Of a stretch of 64,000 bases of DNA, positions 16,286 to 23,736 are shown in pieces. The position numbers and the translations under genes are program-made. The notes beneath the pieces are model-generated. The model worked only from the letters and a program-made list of their open reading frames with translations. It did not search any database and was not told the origin of the DNA. The DNA comes from Streptomyces sp. HUAS CB01 (lineage in GTDB: Bacteria > Actinomycetota > Actinomycetes > Streptomycetales > Streptomycetaceae), in the NCBI RefSeq assembly GCF_030406905.1, contig NZ_CP129137.1, forward strand, positions 6,851,501 through 6,915,500. Direction: 5' to 3'. The stretch's first letter is position 1; each line of letters starts with the position of its first letter.

Positions 16286-18042
16286 CCTTCGGTATCGACT
16301 TCGGCACCAGCAACTCCGTGGTGGCCCACTGGAACGGGCACACCACCGAAGTGCTGCCGGTCGACGGCGACAACGTGCCTGCCCAGTGGCGGATGTCGGA
16401 GTTCGAGCAGCTCTTTCCCTCCGTGCTCTCCGTCCGCGACCTCCAGCGCACCCTCTGCTTCGGCTGGGAGGCGAAGACCGGCACGAGCGAGCCGCTCGAC
16501 GCCGTGAAGCGCATGCTCGGCACCCGCTCCGGTGCCGAGAAGGACGGCGGCATCGACGGTCTCGAGGTCGCGGCCCAGCTGGAGGAGCACCACGCATGGG
16601 TCGGCTCGGAGAAGTTCCACAGCACGGTCGCGGCCGCTTCCCTCTTCAGCCGGATGAAGGAAGGCGTCTCGGCCCAGCTGCTCGACCTCTCCGACGCGGT
16701 CGTCACCGTCCCTGCCAACGCCACAGGCGGCGCCCGCTACCGCACCCGTGCCGCGGCAGCGCTCGGCGGAGTGAAGGTCCGGGCCCTGCTCAACGAGCCC
16801 ACCGCGGCTGCGATCTCGTACGCCCACGACGTCCCGGTCCCCGGCCGTTTCCTCGTCTTCGACTGGGGCGGCGGCACTATCGATGTCACCGTCCTCGAAT
16901 ACGACGACGGCCTCTTCGAGGAGCAGACCTCCCGCGGTATCACCGCCCTCGGAGGCCTGGAGTTCGACAACGCGCTGGCCCAGCTGATTCAGCAGAAGAT
17001 CGGCCTGACCGCGGACCAGCTCACCAAGGCCGAACGACGCCGGTGGCGCCGTTCGGTCGAGCTGACGAAGATCGCCCTGTCCTCCGTGCCGATGGACGGC
17101 GCGCTCTTCTTCGACCTCCCGGTCGGCCTCGCCCCCTCGATCTCGAGGCGAGAGGTCCGGATCACCGCGATCGAGTACACCGAAGCCATCACCCCGCTCA
17201 TCACTCGCGCCCTGGAGACGGTCCAGCAAGCTCTGGAAGACCTGGCTATCACCGCCGACGACGTCGACTCCGTTCTGATGATCGGCGGCACCTCGCAGAT
17301 CCCCCAGGTGCGTCACGCCCTGGGCGAGCTCCTCGGTCACGACCGCATCGTCGACAGCGGCCTGTGCCGGCCCATGACTGCCGTCGCCCGAGGCGCGGCC
17401 ATCTATGCGGCCTCCCTCGACGGCGAACTCGGCGACGACAGCGACTTCTCCCTGGTCACCAGCTACGACCTGGGCACGGCGGTGAGCGCGGGTGAACAGA
17501 AGGGCTTCCGCGCCATCATCCGACGCAATGCCACGCTCCCCGCGGAGGGTTCGGCCACCTTCTACCCGGACACACCGCGTGCTTCCTTCGTGCGCGTCCC
17601 GGTGATCGAGGGCGAGGTCGGCTACCCGGCCGACAGCGACCGTGCCTTCCCCTTGGCCAACATCGAGGTGGATCTTCCGACTCGTGAACAGGACACCCGC
17701 CGGAACAAGATCGAGATCAAGTTCCGCTACAACGAGAGTGGCATCCTGCGCTTCACCGCCACCCACGCGGCCACCGGCAAGCAGCTCGTCGAGCGCGAGA
17801 TCGACTCGTTCGGCCCCGACGGCACCCCACTGCAGCACGGCCTCGACGACGAATTGACCCGCCTCCTGGCCCACACCGTCCGCCCGTTCGCCGACGGCTC
17901 TTCCCACGTGCGACATCTCTCGTCAGCTGAATCAGCCAACGTCCGTCCCGCGCCGATCGACTTGACTGTGCGCGTGGTGGAGGCCGACCCGGCCGTAACG
18001 GTCAACGGCGAGCCACAGGGCGTGGTGACGGGGGGACTTTGA
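16282..18042 (+). CDS. Hsp70-family chaperone with reduced lid
   Basis: ATG 16282 overlaps the previous stop by 4 nt and has AAAGGGGAA just upstream; 586 aa. All Hsp70 nucleotide-binding motifs are present: phosphate-1 GIDFGTSNSVVA, connect-1 LNEPTAAAISYA, phosphate-2 VFDWGGGTIDVTVLE and adenosine VLMIGGTSQIPQ. A beta substrate-binding domain follows (residues ~385-510, with SYDLGTAVSAG and FRYNESGILRFTATH). Only ~60 residues remain for the alpha lid, and there is no DnaK-type acidic C-terminal tail. As last clear gene of the overlapping set it is probably a specialised Hsp70 acting on the helicase or its partner proteins, not the housekeeping DnaK. Confidence 0.92.
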   Translation: MTFGIDFGTSNSVVAHWNGHTTEVLPVDGDNVPAQWRMSEFEQLFPSVLSVRDLQRTLCFGWEAKTGTSEPLDAVKRMLGTRSGAEKDGGIDGLEVAAQLEEHHAWVGSEKFHSTVAAASLFSRMKEGVSAQLLDLSDAVVTVPANATGGARYRTRAAAALGGVKVRALLNEPTAAAISYAHDVPVPGRFLVFDWGGGTIDVTVLEYDDGLFEEQTSRGITALGGLEFDNALAQLIQQKIGLTADQLTKAERRRWRRSVELTKIALSSVPMDGALFFDLPVGLAPSISRREVRITAIEYTEAITPLITRALETVQQALEDLAITADDVDSVLMIGGTSQIPQVRHALGELLGHDRIVDSGLCRPMTAVARGAAIYAASLDGELGDDSDFSLVTSYDLGTAVSAGEQKGFRAIIRRNATLPAEGSATFYPDTPRASFVRVPVIEGEVGYPADSDRAFPLANIEVDLPTREQDTRRNKIEIKFRYNESGILRFTATHAATGKQLVEREIDSFGPDGTPLQHGLDDELTRLLAHTVRPFADGSSHVRHLSSAESANVRPAPIDLTVRVVEADPAVTVNGEPQGVVTGGL

Positions 18043-18404
18043 GCAGCTTCTGGACTCTGATGGCAGAATTCCGGGCGCGCCAGCAACTCACCCCACTGCT
18101 GCGGCAGGTGCGGGCAGCCGATGGGTCCCGTCGATGGCCGCCGACACCGGCGCGCTTGCCGGACTTGATGTACCGCTCCGGGTCTGTCGGAGACCCCGGC
18201 CTGCCCGCCGACTGCACGCCGCGCCGCAGCCCGCCGCGGTCCTCAGGACAGCCCGAGGTTAGGATCGCTGTGCATACGCGATTTTCATGCCGAGGTCACG
18301 GGGGCGGAGGTACGGAGCATGGGCGTACGTGGTGCGGGCGCGGGCCGAGAGGGCGGCGTCGATCTCAGGGCGTCGAGCCAGGACCTCACCAAACTGGCCG
18401 ATGA
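18039..18404 (+). CDS. Possible seventh operon gene, doubtful and maybe degenerate
   Basis: A TTG at 18039 overlaps the Hsp70 stop by 4 nt (TTGA), the same coupling used across the operon, with GGGGG about 3 nt before it. The first ~30 residues (MSSFWTLMAEFRARQQLTPL) could form an amphipathic helix. After that the frame becomes Pro/Arg/Gly low-complexity and runs into the next gene in another frame, as expected for non-coding GC-rich DNA. It may be a truncated or decayed gene start, or chance. Confidence 0.22.
   Translation: MSSFWTLMAEFRARQQLTPLLRQVRAADGSRRWPPTPARLPDLMYRSGSVGDPGLPADCTPRRSPPRSSGQPEVRIAVHTRFSCRGHGGGGTEHGRTWCGRGPRGRRRSQGVEPGPHQTGR
18260..18265 (+). promoter_or_regulatory. -10-like element before the WXG100 cluster
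   Basis: TAGGAT, a common Streptomyces -10, lies about 54 nt before ATG 18319. The -35 region is not convincing. Confidence 0.3.
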
Positions 18405-18741
18405 CCTCGATGACATGCAGGATCACCTGGACCAACAGATCAGGCGGATGGACGCGGTCGTCGACCGCATCGAGGCGGGTTGGCGAGGGCCGGCGGCGAC
18501 GGCGTACCGCGGGTTCCACCGGGCGGCGGCCGAGGACGCCGTACGCATCCGCGAAGTGATCCGGCACCTTGAGCAGGCCGTACGTCTGAGCCGGGACGGC
18601 TTCACGGAACAGGAACTGGAAGTGATGGCCAAACTGCGCGGCATTGCGGTGGACATCGACAGCGAGGTCGGCAAACTGTCGACACCGAACCAGGAGACGG
18701 CCGGCCCCGTCCCTCCGCGCAGCAGTCTCGACTCCTTCTGA
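18319..18741 (+). CDS. WXG100-family protein (ESX/type VII)
   Basis: A 140-aa protein. A helix-turn-helix hairpin of the ESAT-6 kind is built around GWRGPAATAYRGF at about residues 53-65, flanked by helices LTKLADDLDDMQDHL and RIREVIRHLEQAV. ATG 18319 has GGCGGAGG 8 nt upstream. A Gly-rich N-terminus and a Pro/Ser tail extend it beyond the usual 100 aa. It is expected to be a small type VII secretion partner or substrate. It stands first in a group with a second WXG100 protein and an RNase toxin, so it probably belongs to the export module for that toxin. Confidence 0.82.
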   Translation: MGVRGAGAGREGGVDLRASSQDLTKLADDLDDMQDHLDQQIRRMDAVVDRIEAGWRGPAATAYRGFHRAAAEDAVRIREVIRHLEQAVRLSRDGFTEQELEVMAKLRGIAVDIDSEVGKLSTPNQETAGPVPPRSSLDSF

Positions 18742-18797
18742 CGGCCTTTCCGAGGACCTCAGCCGCAACCCGACGACATCCGAGAAACGGGGGAATC

Positions 18798-19112
18798 ATG
18801 CCGACCGGGAGCGCGGACGACGGCCACATCACCGTCTCCTTCGCCACCCTTCGCGAGCTCGCCGCCGAACTGGAGGACATCCTCAGGAAGCTCAACGGCA
18901 GTCTGGACGACCTCCACGACCGGGTCGTGCCGGTCGTGCTGTCCTGGGAGGGTGAGGCCCGCGAGGTCTTCGTCGACAAGCTCGACGAGTGGGACCGTTC
19001 GGCCCAGGACCTCCAGGCGGCCCAGAAGTGGCTGCACGAGTGCGCGACCACGAGCCACATCAACTACGCTGCAGCGCACCAGGCTGTGCTGCGCGGTTGG
19101 GGGGCCGGCTGA
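18798..19112 (+). CDS. Second WXG100-like protein
   Basis: A 104-aa protein, the standard WXG100 length. The turn is SWEGEAREVF at about residues 50-59, between helices LAAELEDILRKLNGSLDDL and WDRSAQDLQAAQKWLHECA. ATG 18798 follows a GGGGGA. The stop overlaps the start of the toxin gene by 1 nt (TGATG), so the two are likely translated together and may form a complex for type VII secretion. No signal peptide or membrane segment is present. Confidence 0.82.
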   Translation: MPTGSADDGHITVSFATLRELAAELEDILRKLNGSLDDLHDRVVPVVLSWEGEAREVFVDKLDEWDRSAQDLQAAQKWLHECATTSHINYAAAHQAVLRGWGAG

Positions 19113-20848
19113 TGGGGACACCAGCACCGGGTCAGAACGGCACCATCGACGTCAAGCCAACCGACCTCCACCGTGTGTCCGGCGGTGTGGCGAGCCAGCA
19201 GACGGTGATGGACAAAGGCGCCAAGTCCCTGCTCGACGATCTGCACAAGTACCCGGACGCCGGCGGTTACGGCACCTCACCTCAGGCCTTCGCGACGTCG
19301 TACGTCAAGGTCGGCAACCGCTTCCTCGAAGTATGGGCCAAGAGCGTCGTCAGCATCGGGGGAGCGGCAGTCGGCTTCACTTCGACGGCCAATGCCTACG
19401 CGAAGGCGGAGGCGGCCAACGATCCCACAGGTAAGGCCAAACCGGTCGTCCAGCCGTTGCCGAAGGTCATCGATAAGCCGCCCGCCTACGGCTCCGTGCC
19501 GAATCTGAAGTGGGGCGACGACGACGGCGGCGACGACTTCATCCGCAGGATCCTCGAGTGGGTCCCCGAGCCGGTCCGGGAGGTGCTGAGGCCGGTGGTG
19601 AAGCATGCCTTCCGGATGGGCAAGGTCGCCGAGGTCTATCCGTTCCCGCAGCAGCACTACCTGAACTCGCTGTCCAAGGCGTGGATGGCGACGACCACCT
19701 CGCTCTCCCTTGCGGAGAGCGGCCTGACCGGGAACGTCGGCAGCATCACGCAGCAGGCCAACAGTGAGTGGTACGACGCGATGCGCCAGTTCTGCAGTTC
19801 GCTGTGGGGCACCACAGCGTGGGGCAAGAGCCGCGAGAACTACGAGTGGAAGCACGACAGCTCCTCCTCGCAGACTGCCACGCACCCCGTGATGACCGTG
19901 CTGTTCGACACGGCTCAGAAGGTCAGCGATCTCCTCTACGAATTCGCCGAGGCGGCCGTCTATCTCAATCGCGAGGTATGGGACGTCTACATCGAGGCCG
20001 TGCGCGACGCGATTCCCAAGGTCGAGGTCAACCTCAAGGACGGCGTCGGCATGGACGACGTCAAGGGCTTCCTGAAAGGCGTGGCCAAGGGTGTCGCCAA
20101 GGGCGCGAGTCAGCTGGGTCAGGGCATCGTCCTGAACATGGACACCGCCAAGCTGAACTCGATCGTCACCACGTACAACCGACGCGTCGACGCGCTCGTC
20201 CCGCAACTCGACGCGCTCATGGGACCGTTGGACGAGGCTCACCGGAGCGCTCCGAAGTTCGAAGCGCAGGAGGCGCGTGCGCAAGGTTTCGGCATGCGGG
20301 CCCTGGAGGAGTTCAAGGACTCGCAGGTCTGGATGAAGGTCGACTCGACCGGCAAGTACGACCTCAACCTCGCCGCCAACGAGTACATGGAGAACGGCCA
20401 CACCCTGGACAAGCACGTCGGCAAGACGGACGAGCAACTCGCGCAGCGCCTGCGCGACCAGCAGACGAACGGCCCGACCCAGGCCTGGCCGCACGGCAAG
20501 CCGTATCCGAGCAGCTCTTCGGCCTTCCCGAACTACCGGCGGGCGGAGGCGCTGACCGAGTACAACCTCAACCAGAACAAGGCCGCCATCGAGGCGTGGA
20601 TCAAGGGCCCGCCGCCGCCGGGGGAGGGAGACGTCAAAGCCTTCCATGCGACCGCGCCGAACGGCGAGACCAGCGGCCGCAGTGTGAGCAAACAACCGGC
20701 TGACCCGAACGACCCGCTCTCCGGGTACAAGCAGGGCGGCATGAACGCCAAGGCGTACGACGTCACCGGCATCGACACGCGGATCCGGTACGACAGCGGT
20801 CGTACCCCGCCGTTCACCGTCATGACGTCGATGCCCTCCAAGTCCTAG
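19112..20848 (+). CDS. Polymorphic toxin with C-terminal CdiA-type RNase A-like domain
   Basis: ATG 19112 overlaps the stop of the WXG100 gene; 578 aa. The N-terminal ~110 residues (LHRVSGGVASQQTV, SYVKVGNRFLEVWAK) resemble the WXG/LXG-like leader of type VII effectors. The middle is helical with a Lys/Gly repeat (FLKGVAKGVAKGASQLG). The C-terminus from ~residue 425 has GHTLDKHVGKTDEQL, SSSSAFPNYRRAEAL and PFTVMTSMP, the pattern of the bacterial CdiA-CT RNase A domain, with His in HTLDKH as likely catalytic residue. Expected activity is RNA cleavage in a neighbouring cell. The immunity gene is probably one of the next genes. Confidence 0.82.
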   Translation: MGTPAPGQNGTIDVKPTDLHRVSGGVASQQTVMDKGAKSLLDDLHKYPDAGGYGTSPQAFATSYVKVGNRFLEVWAKSVVSIGGAAVGFTSTANAYAKAEAANDPTGKAKPVVQPLPKVIDKPPAYGSVPNLKWGDDDGGDDFIRRILEWVPEPVREVLRPVVKHAFRMGKVAEVYPFPQQHYLNSLSKAWMATTTSLSLAESGLTGNVGSITQQANSEWYDAMRQFCSSLWGTTAWGKSRENYEWKHDSSSSQTATHPVMTVLFDTAQKVSDLLYEFAEAAVYLNREVWDVYIEAVRDAIPKVEVNLKDGVGMDDVKGFLKGVAKGVAKGASQLGQGIVLNMDTAKLNSIVTTYNRRVDALVPQLDALMGPLDEAHRSAPKFEAQEARAQGFGMRALEEFKDSQVWMKVDSTGKYDLNLAANEYMENGHTLDKHVGKTDEQLAQRLRDQQTNGPTQAWPHGKPYPSSSSAFPNYRRAEALTEYNLNQNKAAIEAWIKGPPPPGEGDVKAFHATAPNGETSGRSVSKQPADPNDPLSGYKQGGMNAKAYDVTGIDTRIRYDSGRTPPFTVMTSMPSKS

Positions 20849-20879
20849 CCGGCGCCCCGCCGAGAAAGGCCAGCACCAC

Positions 20880-21440
20880 ATGCCCGTCGACCGGACCTCC
20901 TGGGAAGCCGCGGTACGCCACCTGTACAGGGACGCGGTCGCGTACATCGCCACCGGCCCGCGCCGCCACGAGGACTGGACGCTCGACGTCCTCGCACTGA
21001 TGGCCCGGGCTGTTCCGGACCCCCGGGGCTGGGCACGCGTCGACGACGCGGAGGAGGACCCCGAGCGCGCGGGATCCCCCATGTATCCGTTCGCCGTCCA
21101 CCCCCCGGAGTACGTCGCGCCACGTCTCAAGGAGATCGACCGGGACAGCGCCGAGAACCTGCTCCTGGCCCTCACCGAGGCCGGCTGCACCCTGTCCAAC
21201 CTCCAGTACTTCGACGAGTCCGAGGACGAGCTGAGGGCGATGGCACGCACGATCCTGGCCCGCTACGGGGACGAGGCCACCTATCGCACCAACGTCCGCA
21301 GGACCGGCAGCGCGCCCGGCACACTCGACTTCGCGCTGGAGGGCTTGGAGTACGCCCCGCTGAGCGTGCTCATGGAGGACTGCGGCCTGGTCGTCCTCTC
21401 GGACACCGAGGTCGGTCTGTTCTGGAGCTTCTCCGACTAG
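20880..21440 (+). CDS. Candidate immunity protein next to the RNase toxin
   Basis: A 186-aa soluble acidic protein that I do not recognise. ATG 20880 lies 31 nt after the toxin stop with GAAAGG about 10 nt upstream. It is helical at both ends (EAAVRHLYRDAVAYI, ELRAMARTILARYGDEA) with a short beta C-terminus (LVVLSDTEVGLFWSF). Position, size and acidic charge fit an immunity protein that neutralises the preceding RNase A-like toxin. This is inferred from location only. Confidence 0.62.
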   Translation: MPVDRTSWEAAVRHLYRDAVAYIATGPRRHEDWTLDVLALMARAVPDPRGWARVDDAEEDPERAGSPMYPFAVHPPEYVAPRLKEIDRDSAENLLLALTEAGCTLSNLQYFDESEDELRAMARTILARYGDEATYRTNVRRTGSAPGTLDFALEGLEYAPLSVLMEDCGLVVLSDTEVGLFWSFSD

Positions 21441-21489
21441 TGATCCGTTGCACCGCAGCACCTGACCGGAGCCCTGAGAGGATGCCCCC

Positions 21490-21789
21490 GTGCTGACCCG
21501 TTCCGCTTCCTACCCCGACCGCGAGACCGCTCACTGGGCCACCCAGCAGGTGGTGACCGCCAACGAGCAGGCCGTCCACCGCTGGCTCGCCCAGGGCACC
21601 CGGGCCCGACTCACCATCGAGGCCGCCTGGCCCTCCCGCGAGGAGTCCGTGGGCCGAGTGCAGCTTGAGGCCGACCTGCTGGCCGGGCGGGGGCCCGTCG
21701 ACGTCCGCGCGGCGCGCGTGGTGTTGCGCCGCGAGCCGTCGAGCCCGCACGGCTTCGTCGTCCACACGACCGTCCCGTTCTACCTGTAG
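21490..21789 (+). CDS. Orphan RNase A-like toxin C-terminal fragment
   Basis: A 99-aa frame from GTG 21490, with GAGAGG 8 nt upstream, so it may be translated. It matches the last two-thirds of the CdiA-CT RNase A fold: SYPDRETAHWATQQV, HRWLAQGTRARL, VRAARVVLRRE and a closing HGFVVHTTVPFYL. The front of the domain, including the HTxxxH block seen in the full toxin upstream, is absent, so it is probably inactive. Such displaced toxin ends are typical of polymorphic-toxin loci that acquire new tips by recombination. It is followed 12 nt later by an immunity-like gene that may have belonged to it. Confidence 0.65.
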   Translation: MLTRSASYPDRETAHWATQQVVTANEQAVHRWLAQGTRARLTIEAAWPSREESVGRVQLEADLLAGRGPVDVRAARVVLRREPSSPHGFVVHTTVPFYL

Positions 21790-21801
21790 GGCTGTCCGCA
21801 C

Positions 21802-22458
21802 ATGTCCATGAGACCTCTCGAACACGACCGCCGGTATGGCGAGCTGGACCAGGTGATGCGCGCGTACCTGGGGCAGCCGGCCGACGACACCCCGGAGCGG
21901 CGCAGCCGCGCGCTGGACGCGTATCTCCGTGTCACGTGGCACACCCGCCCCTGGGCAATTGCGGAGGCGGAGCGCCAGCTGCGCGAGTACGGTCGCAATC
22001 CACCGGGCCGAATCCGGCACCAGCTGGGTGAGTTCTACGCGATGCCGGACACCGGGATGCCCCAGTCGGAGATCGGTGACTGGCTGACGGTGCTGGCCGA
22101 TCACCTGAGGGAGAGCATCGAGGAAGGCGACGTCCCGGAACCGTCGTCGCCGCAGACTCACTGGGAGTGGCACGCGCGCTTCCCGGAAACAGCGCAACTG
22201 CTCGGCGGCTGGTTCTCGCAGGACATCGTCGACGAGTTTCCCGACCATGATGCCGCCGTTGCCGACTACGCCGCCACCACCGACGCTCAGGTGGTCGCGC
22301 GCCTCGTGGGCGAACTCCACGAGCTGCTCGCGCTCCCTCTGGACGAGGGCGACTACGCCTTGGCAGCCGCCGAACTCGGCATGGAGGTCGGCCCGCCCGA
22401 GCCGTCCTCCCACGGCGCCTGGTTCCAGTCGGTGGCGGCGACGCTGGCCGGCGGCTGA
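21802..22458 (+). CDS. CdiI-like immunity protein with two modules
   Basis: A 218-aa soluble acidic protein. The C-terminal half (QLLGGWFSQDIVDEFPDHDA, LVGELHELLALPLDEGDYAL, WFQSVAATLAG) follows the CdiI contact-dependent inhibition immunity family, which opens with an LGGWFxQD block. The N-terminal half (LDQVMRAYLGQP, AIAEAERQLREYG, WLTVLADHLRESIEEG) has a similar helix order and could be a diverged copy. It sits right after the orphan RNase fragment and probably protects against that toxin type. The start ATG 21802 has no strong ribosome binding site; ATG 21808 is an alternative. Confidence 0.72.
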   Translation: MSMRPLEHDRRYGELDQVMRAYLGQPADDTPERRSRALDAYLRVTWHTRPWAIAEAERQLREYGRNPPGRIRHQLGEFYAMPDTGMPQSEIGDWLTVLADHLRESIEEGDVPEPSSPQTHWEWHARFPETAQLLGGWFSQDIVDEFPDHDAAVADYAATTDAQVVARLVGELHELLALPLDEGDYALAAAELGMEVGPPEPSSHGAWFQSVAATLAGG

Positions 22459-22682
22459 TCCGGGCTTGGGGCCGTCCACCCTCGTGGGTGACCTCTCAGT
22501 TCGACCACCTGAGACGTCGCCGTCGGCCCGACCCACCTGGACCGGCGGACGCAACGCCGGAGGCGTTCTCGACGACATGGCCTCGTGAGGTGACTCGGCC
22601 GTCCAGGGGACCCGCGAGCCGCGATGAGTTCTGCGGTGTCCGGCGGTCGTACTGTCGAACCCGTCACCGAGGAGGACTTCTC

Positions 22683-23258
22683 ATGCGCAGCGTGACCTAT
22701 TCGATGAACGTCTCCCTTGACGGCTACATCGTCGGGCCGGACGGCCGTTTCGACTGGACGGCGCCGGACGAGGAGGTATTTCGCTTCTGGATCGACGAGA
22801 TCCGGGAGGTCGGGGTCCATCTGATGGGGCGACGGCTGTACGAGACGATGCTGTACTGGGAGACCGCCGACCAGGATCCCTCGCTCGACGACGCGATGCT
22901 CGAATGGACCTCGCTCTGGAAGCCGCTCCCGAAGGTGGTGTTCTCCACCACGCTGTCGACGGTTCAGGGCAACGCCCGTCTGGCCTCCGGCGGGCTGGCG
23001 GAGGCCATCGAGCGGTTGCGGGCCGAGCCGGGGGAGGGCGACATCGCGATCGGCGGCGCGACCCTCGCCGCACAGGCGGCCGCGTCGGATCTGATCGACG
23101 AGTACCGGGCCATGGTCCACCCGGTGCTGGTCGGCGGTGGTATTCCGTTCTTTCCCCGAGACGAGCGCCGGGTGGATCTCGAACTCGTCGAGACCCGCAC
23201 CTTCAGCTCGAGATTCGTCTACCTCCGCCATCGCGTGGCGCGCCGAGCCTCGCTCTAG
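22683..23258 (+). CDS. RibD C-terminal/DHFR-like reductase family protein
   Basis: A 191-aa protein. MNVSLDGYIVGPDGRFDW near the start, HLMGRRLYETM, VVFSTTL, IAIGGATLAAQA and VHPVLVGGGIPFF are the standard blocks of the RibD_C/dihydrofolate-reductase-like family, which binds NADPH. The true substrate of these stand-alone members is usually unknown. ATG 22683 has GAGGAGG about 8 nt upstream. The gene stands alone, 224 nt after the immunity gene. Confidence 0.85.
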   Translation: MRSVTYSMNVSLDGYIVGPDGRFDWTAPDEEVFRFWIDEIREVGVHLMGRRLYETMLYWETADQDPSLDDAMLEWTSLWKPLPKVVFSTTLSTVQGNARLASGGLAEAIERLRAEPGEGDIAIGGATLAAQAAASDLIDEYRAMVHPVLVGGGIPFFPRDERRVDLELVETRTFSSRFVYLRHRVARRASL

Positions 23259-23353
23259 ATTCTGGACGATGCCGATGTGCTGGGCCGGCCATCCGGGAAT
23301 GCGGACGGGAGGCGCACCGGTCATTTCGGCCGCTGGACCCGCCTACGCACCCC

Positions 23354-23405
23354 CACGCTGAGCATCGCGGTCGCTGCGGCACACTGAGCATCGAGGTCTC
23401 TGCGG
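23354..23405. repeat. Two-copy 26-nt tandem repeat
   Basis: Units 23354-23379 and 23380-23405 agree at 23 of 26 positions; both contain CTGAGCATCG and end CTGCGG. Confidence 0.7.
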
Positions 23406-23701
23406 CACCGGCCGCGACCCGCCGAGGCTTTGCCGGCCACCTTCCCGGGGCCGGACTCTCGTCGCTTCCCCCTCAAGGCGGCCATGGCGATCCACACGGG
23501 ACGGAACACTCCGTGTGCTGCGCCACAAGCGCTCCTGGAGCCGACGGCCTGGAGATCCCGGGTCGGGCACGCTGTGCAGTCGACCGCCCTCGGCGACGGT
23601 GAGGACGGTCGAAGATCCGTGATCAACCGTGTGATTCCGCCTGCCCGGAGCATGCCTCAGCCGTCGTTCCGGCTGCAGGGCTCAGCGGCCGGCTCCGCGT
23701 T

Positions 23702-23730
23702 TTGACCCGGCTGAACTGGATGTTTAATAT
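23702..23730 (+). promoter_or_regulatory. Promoter of the Rrf2 regulator, probably leaderless
   Basis: TTGACC (-35, 23702-23707) and TAATAT (-10, 23725-23730) are separated by 17 nt. The start ATG (23737) is only 6 nt after the -10, so transcription would begin at or next to the A of ATG and there is no room for a ribosome binding site. Confidence 0.7.
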
Positions 23731-23736
23731 CCAGTT
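23714..23736. promoter_or_regulatory. Palindromic operator overlapping the Rrf2 -10
   Basis: AACTGGAT (23714-23721) and ATCCAGTT (23729-23736) are a perfect 8-bp inverted repeat with a 7-nt spacer. It covers the -10 and ends at the start codon, as expected for self-repression by the Rrf2 protein. Confidence 0.7.

Larger units (their letters stand above)
23259..23736. other. 478-nt gap with a short tandem repeat and the Rrf2 promoter
   Basis: No gene is supported. It holds a 26-nt tandem duplication (23354-23405) and, at its end, the promoter and operator of the Rrf2 gene. Confidence 0.5.

Noticed and set aside
1..18042. A complete Dnd, Druantia or DISARM system
   Set aside because: Only a DndB-like end and one DUF1998 helicase are present; the other required genes are not in the window.
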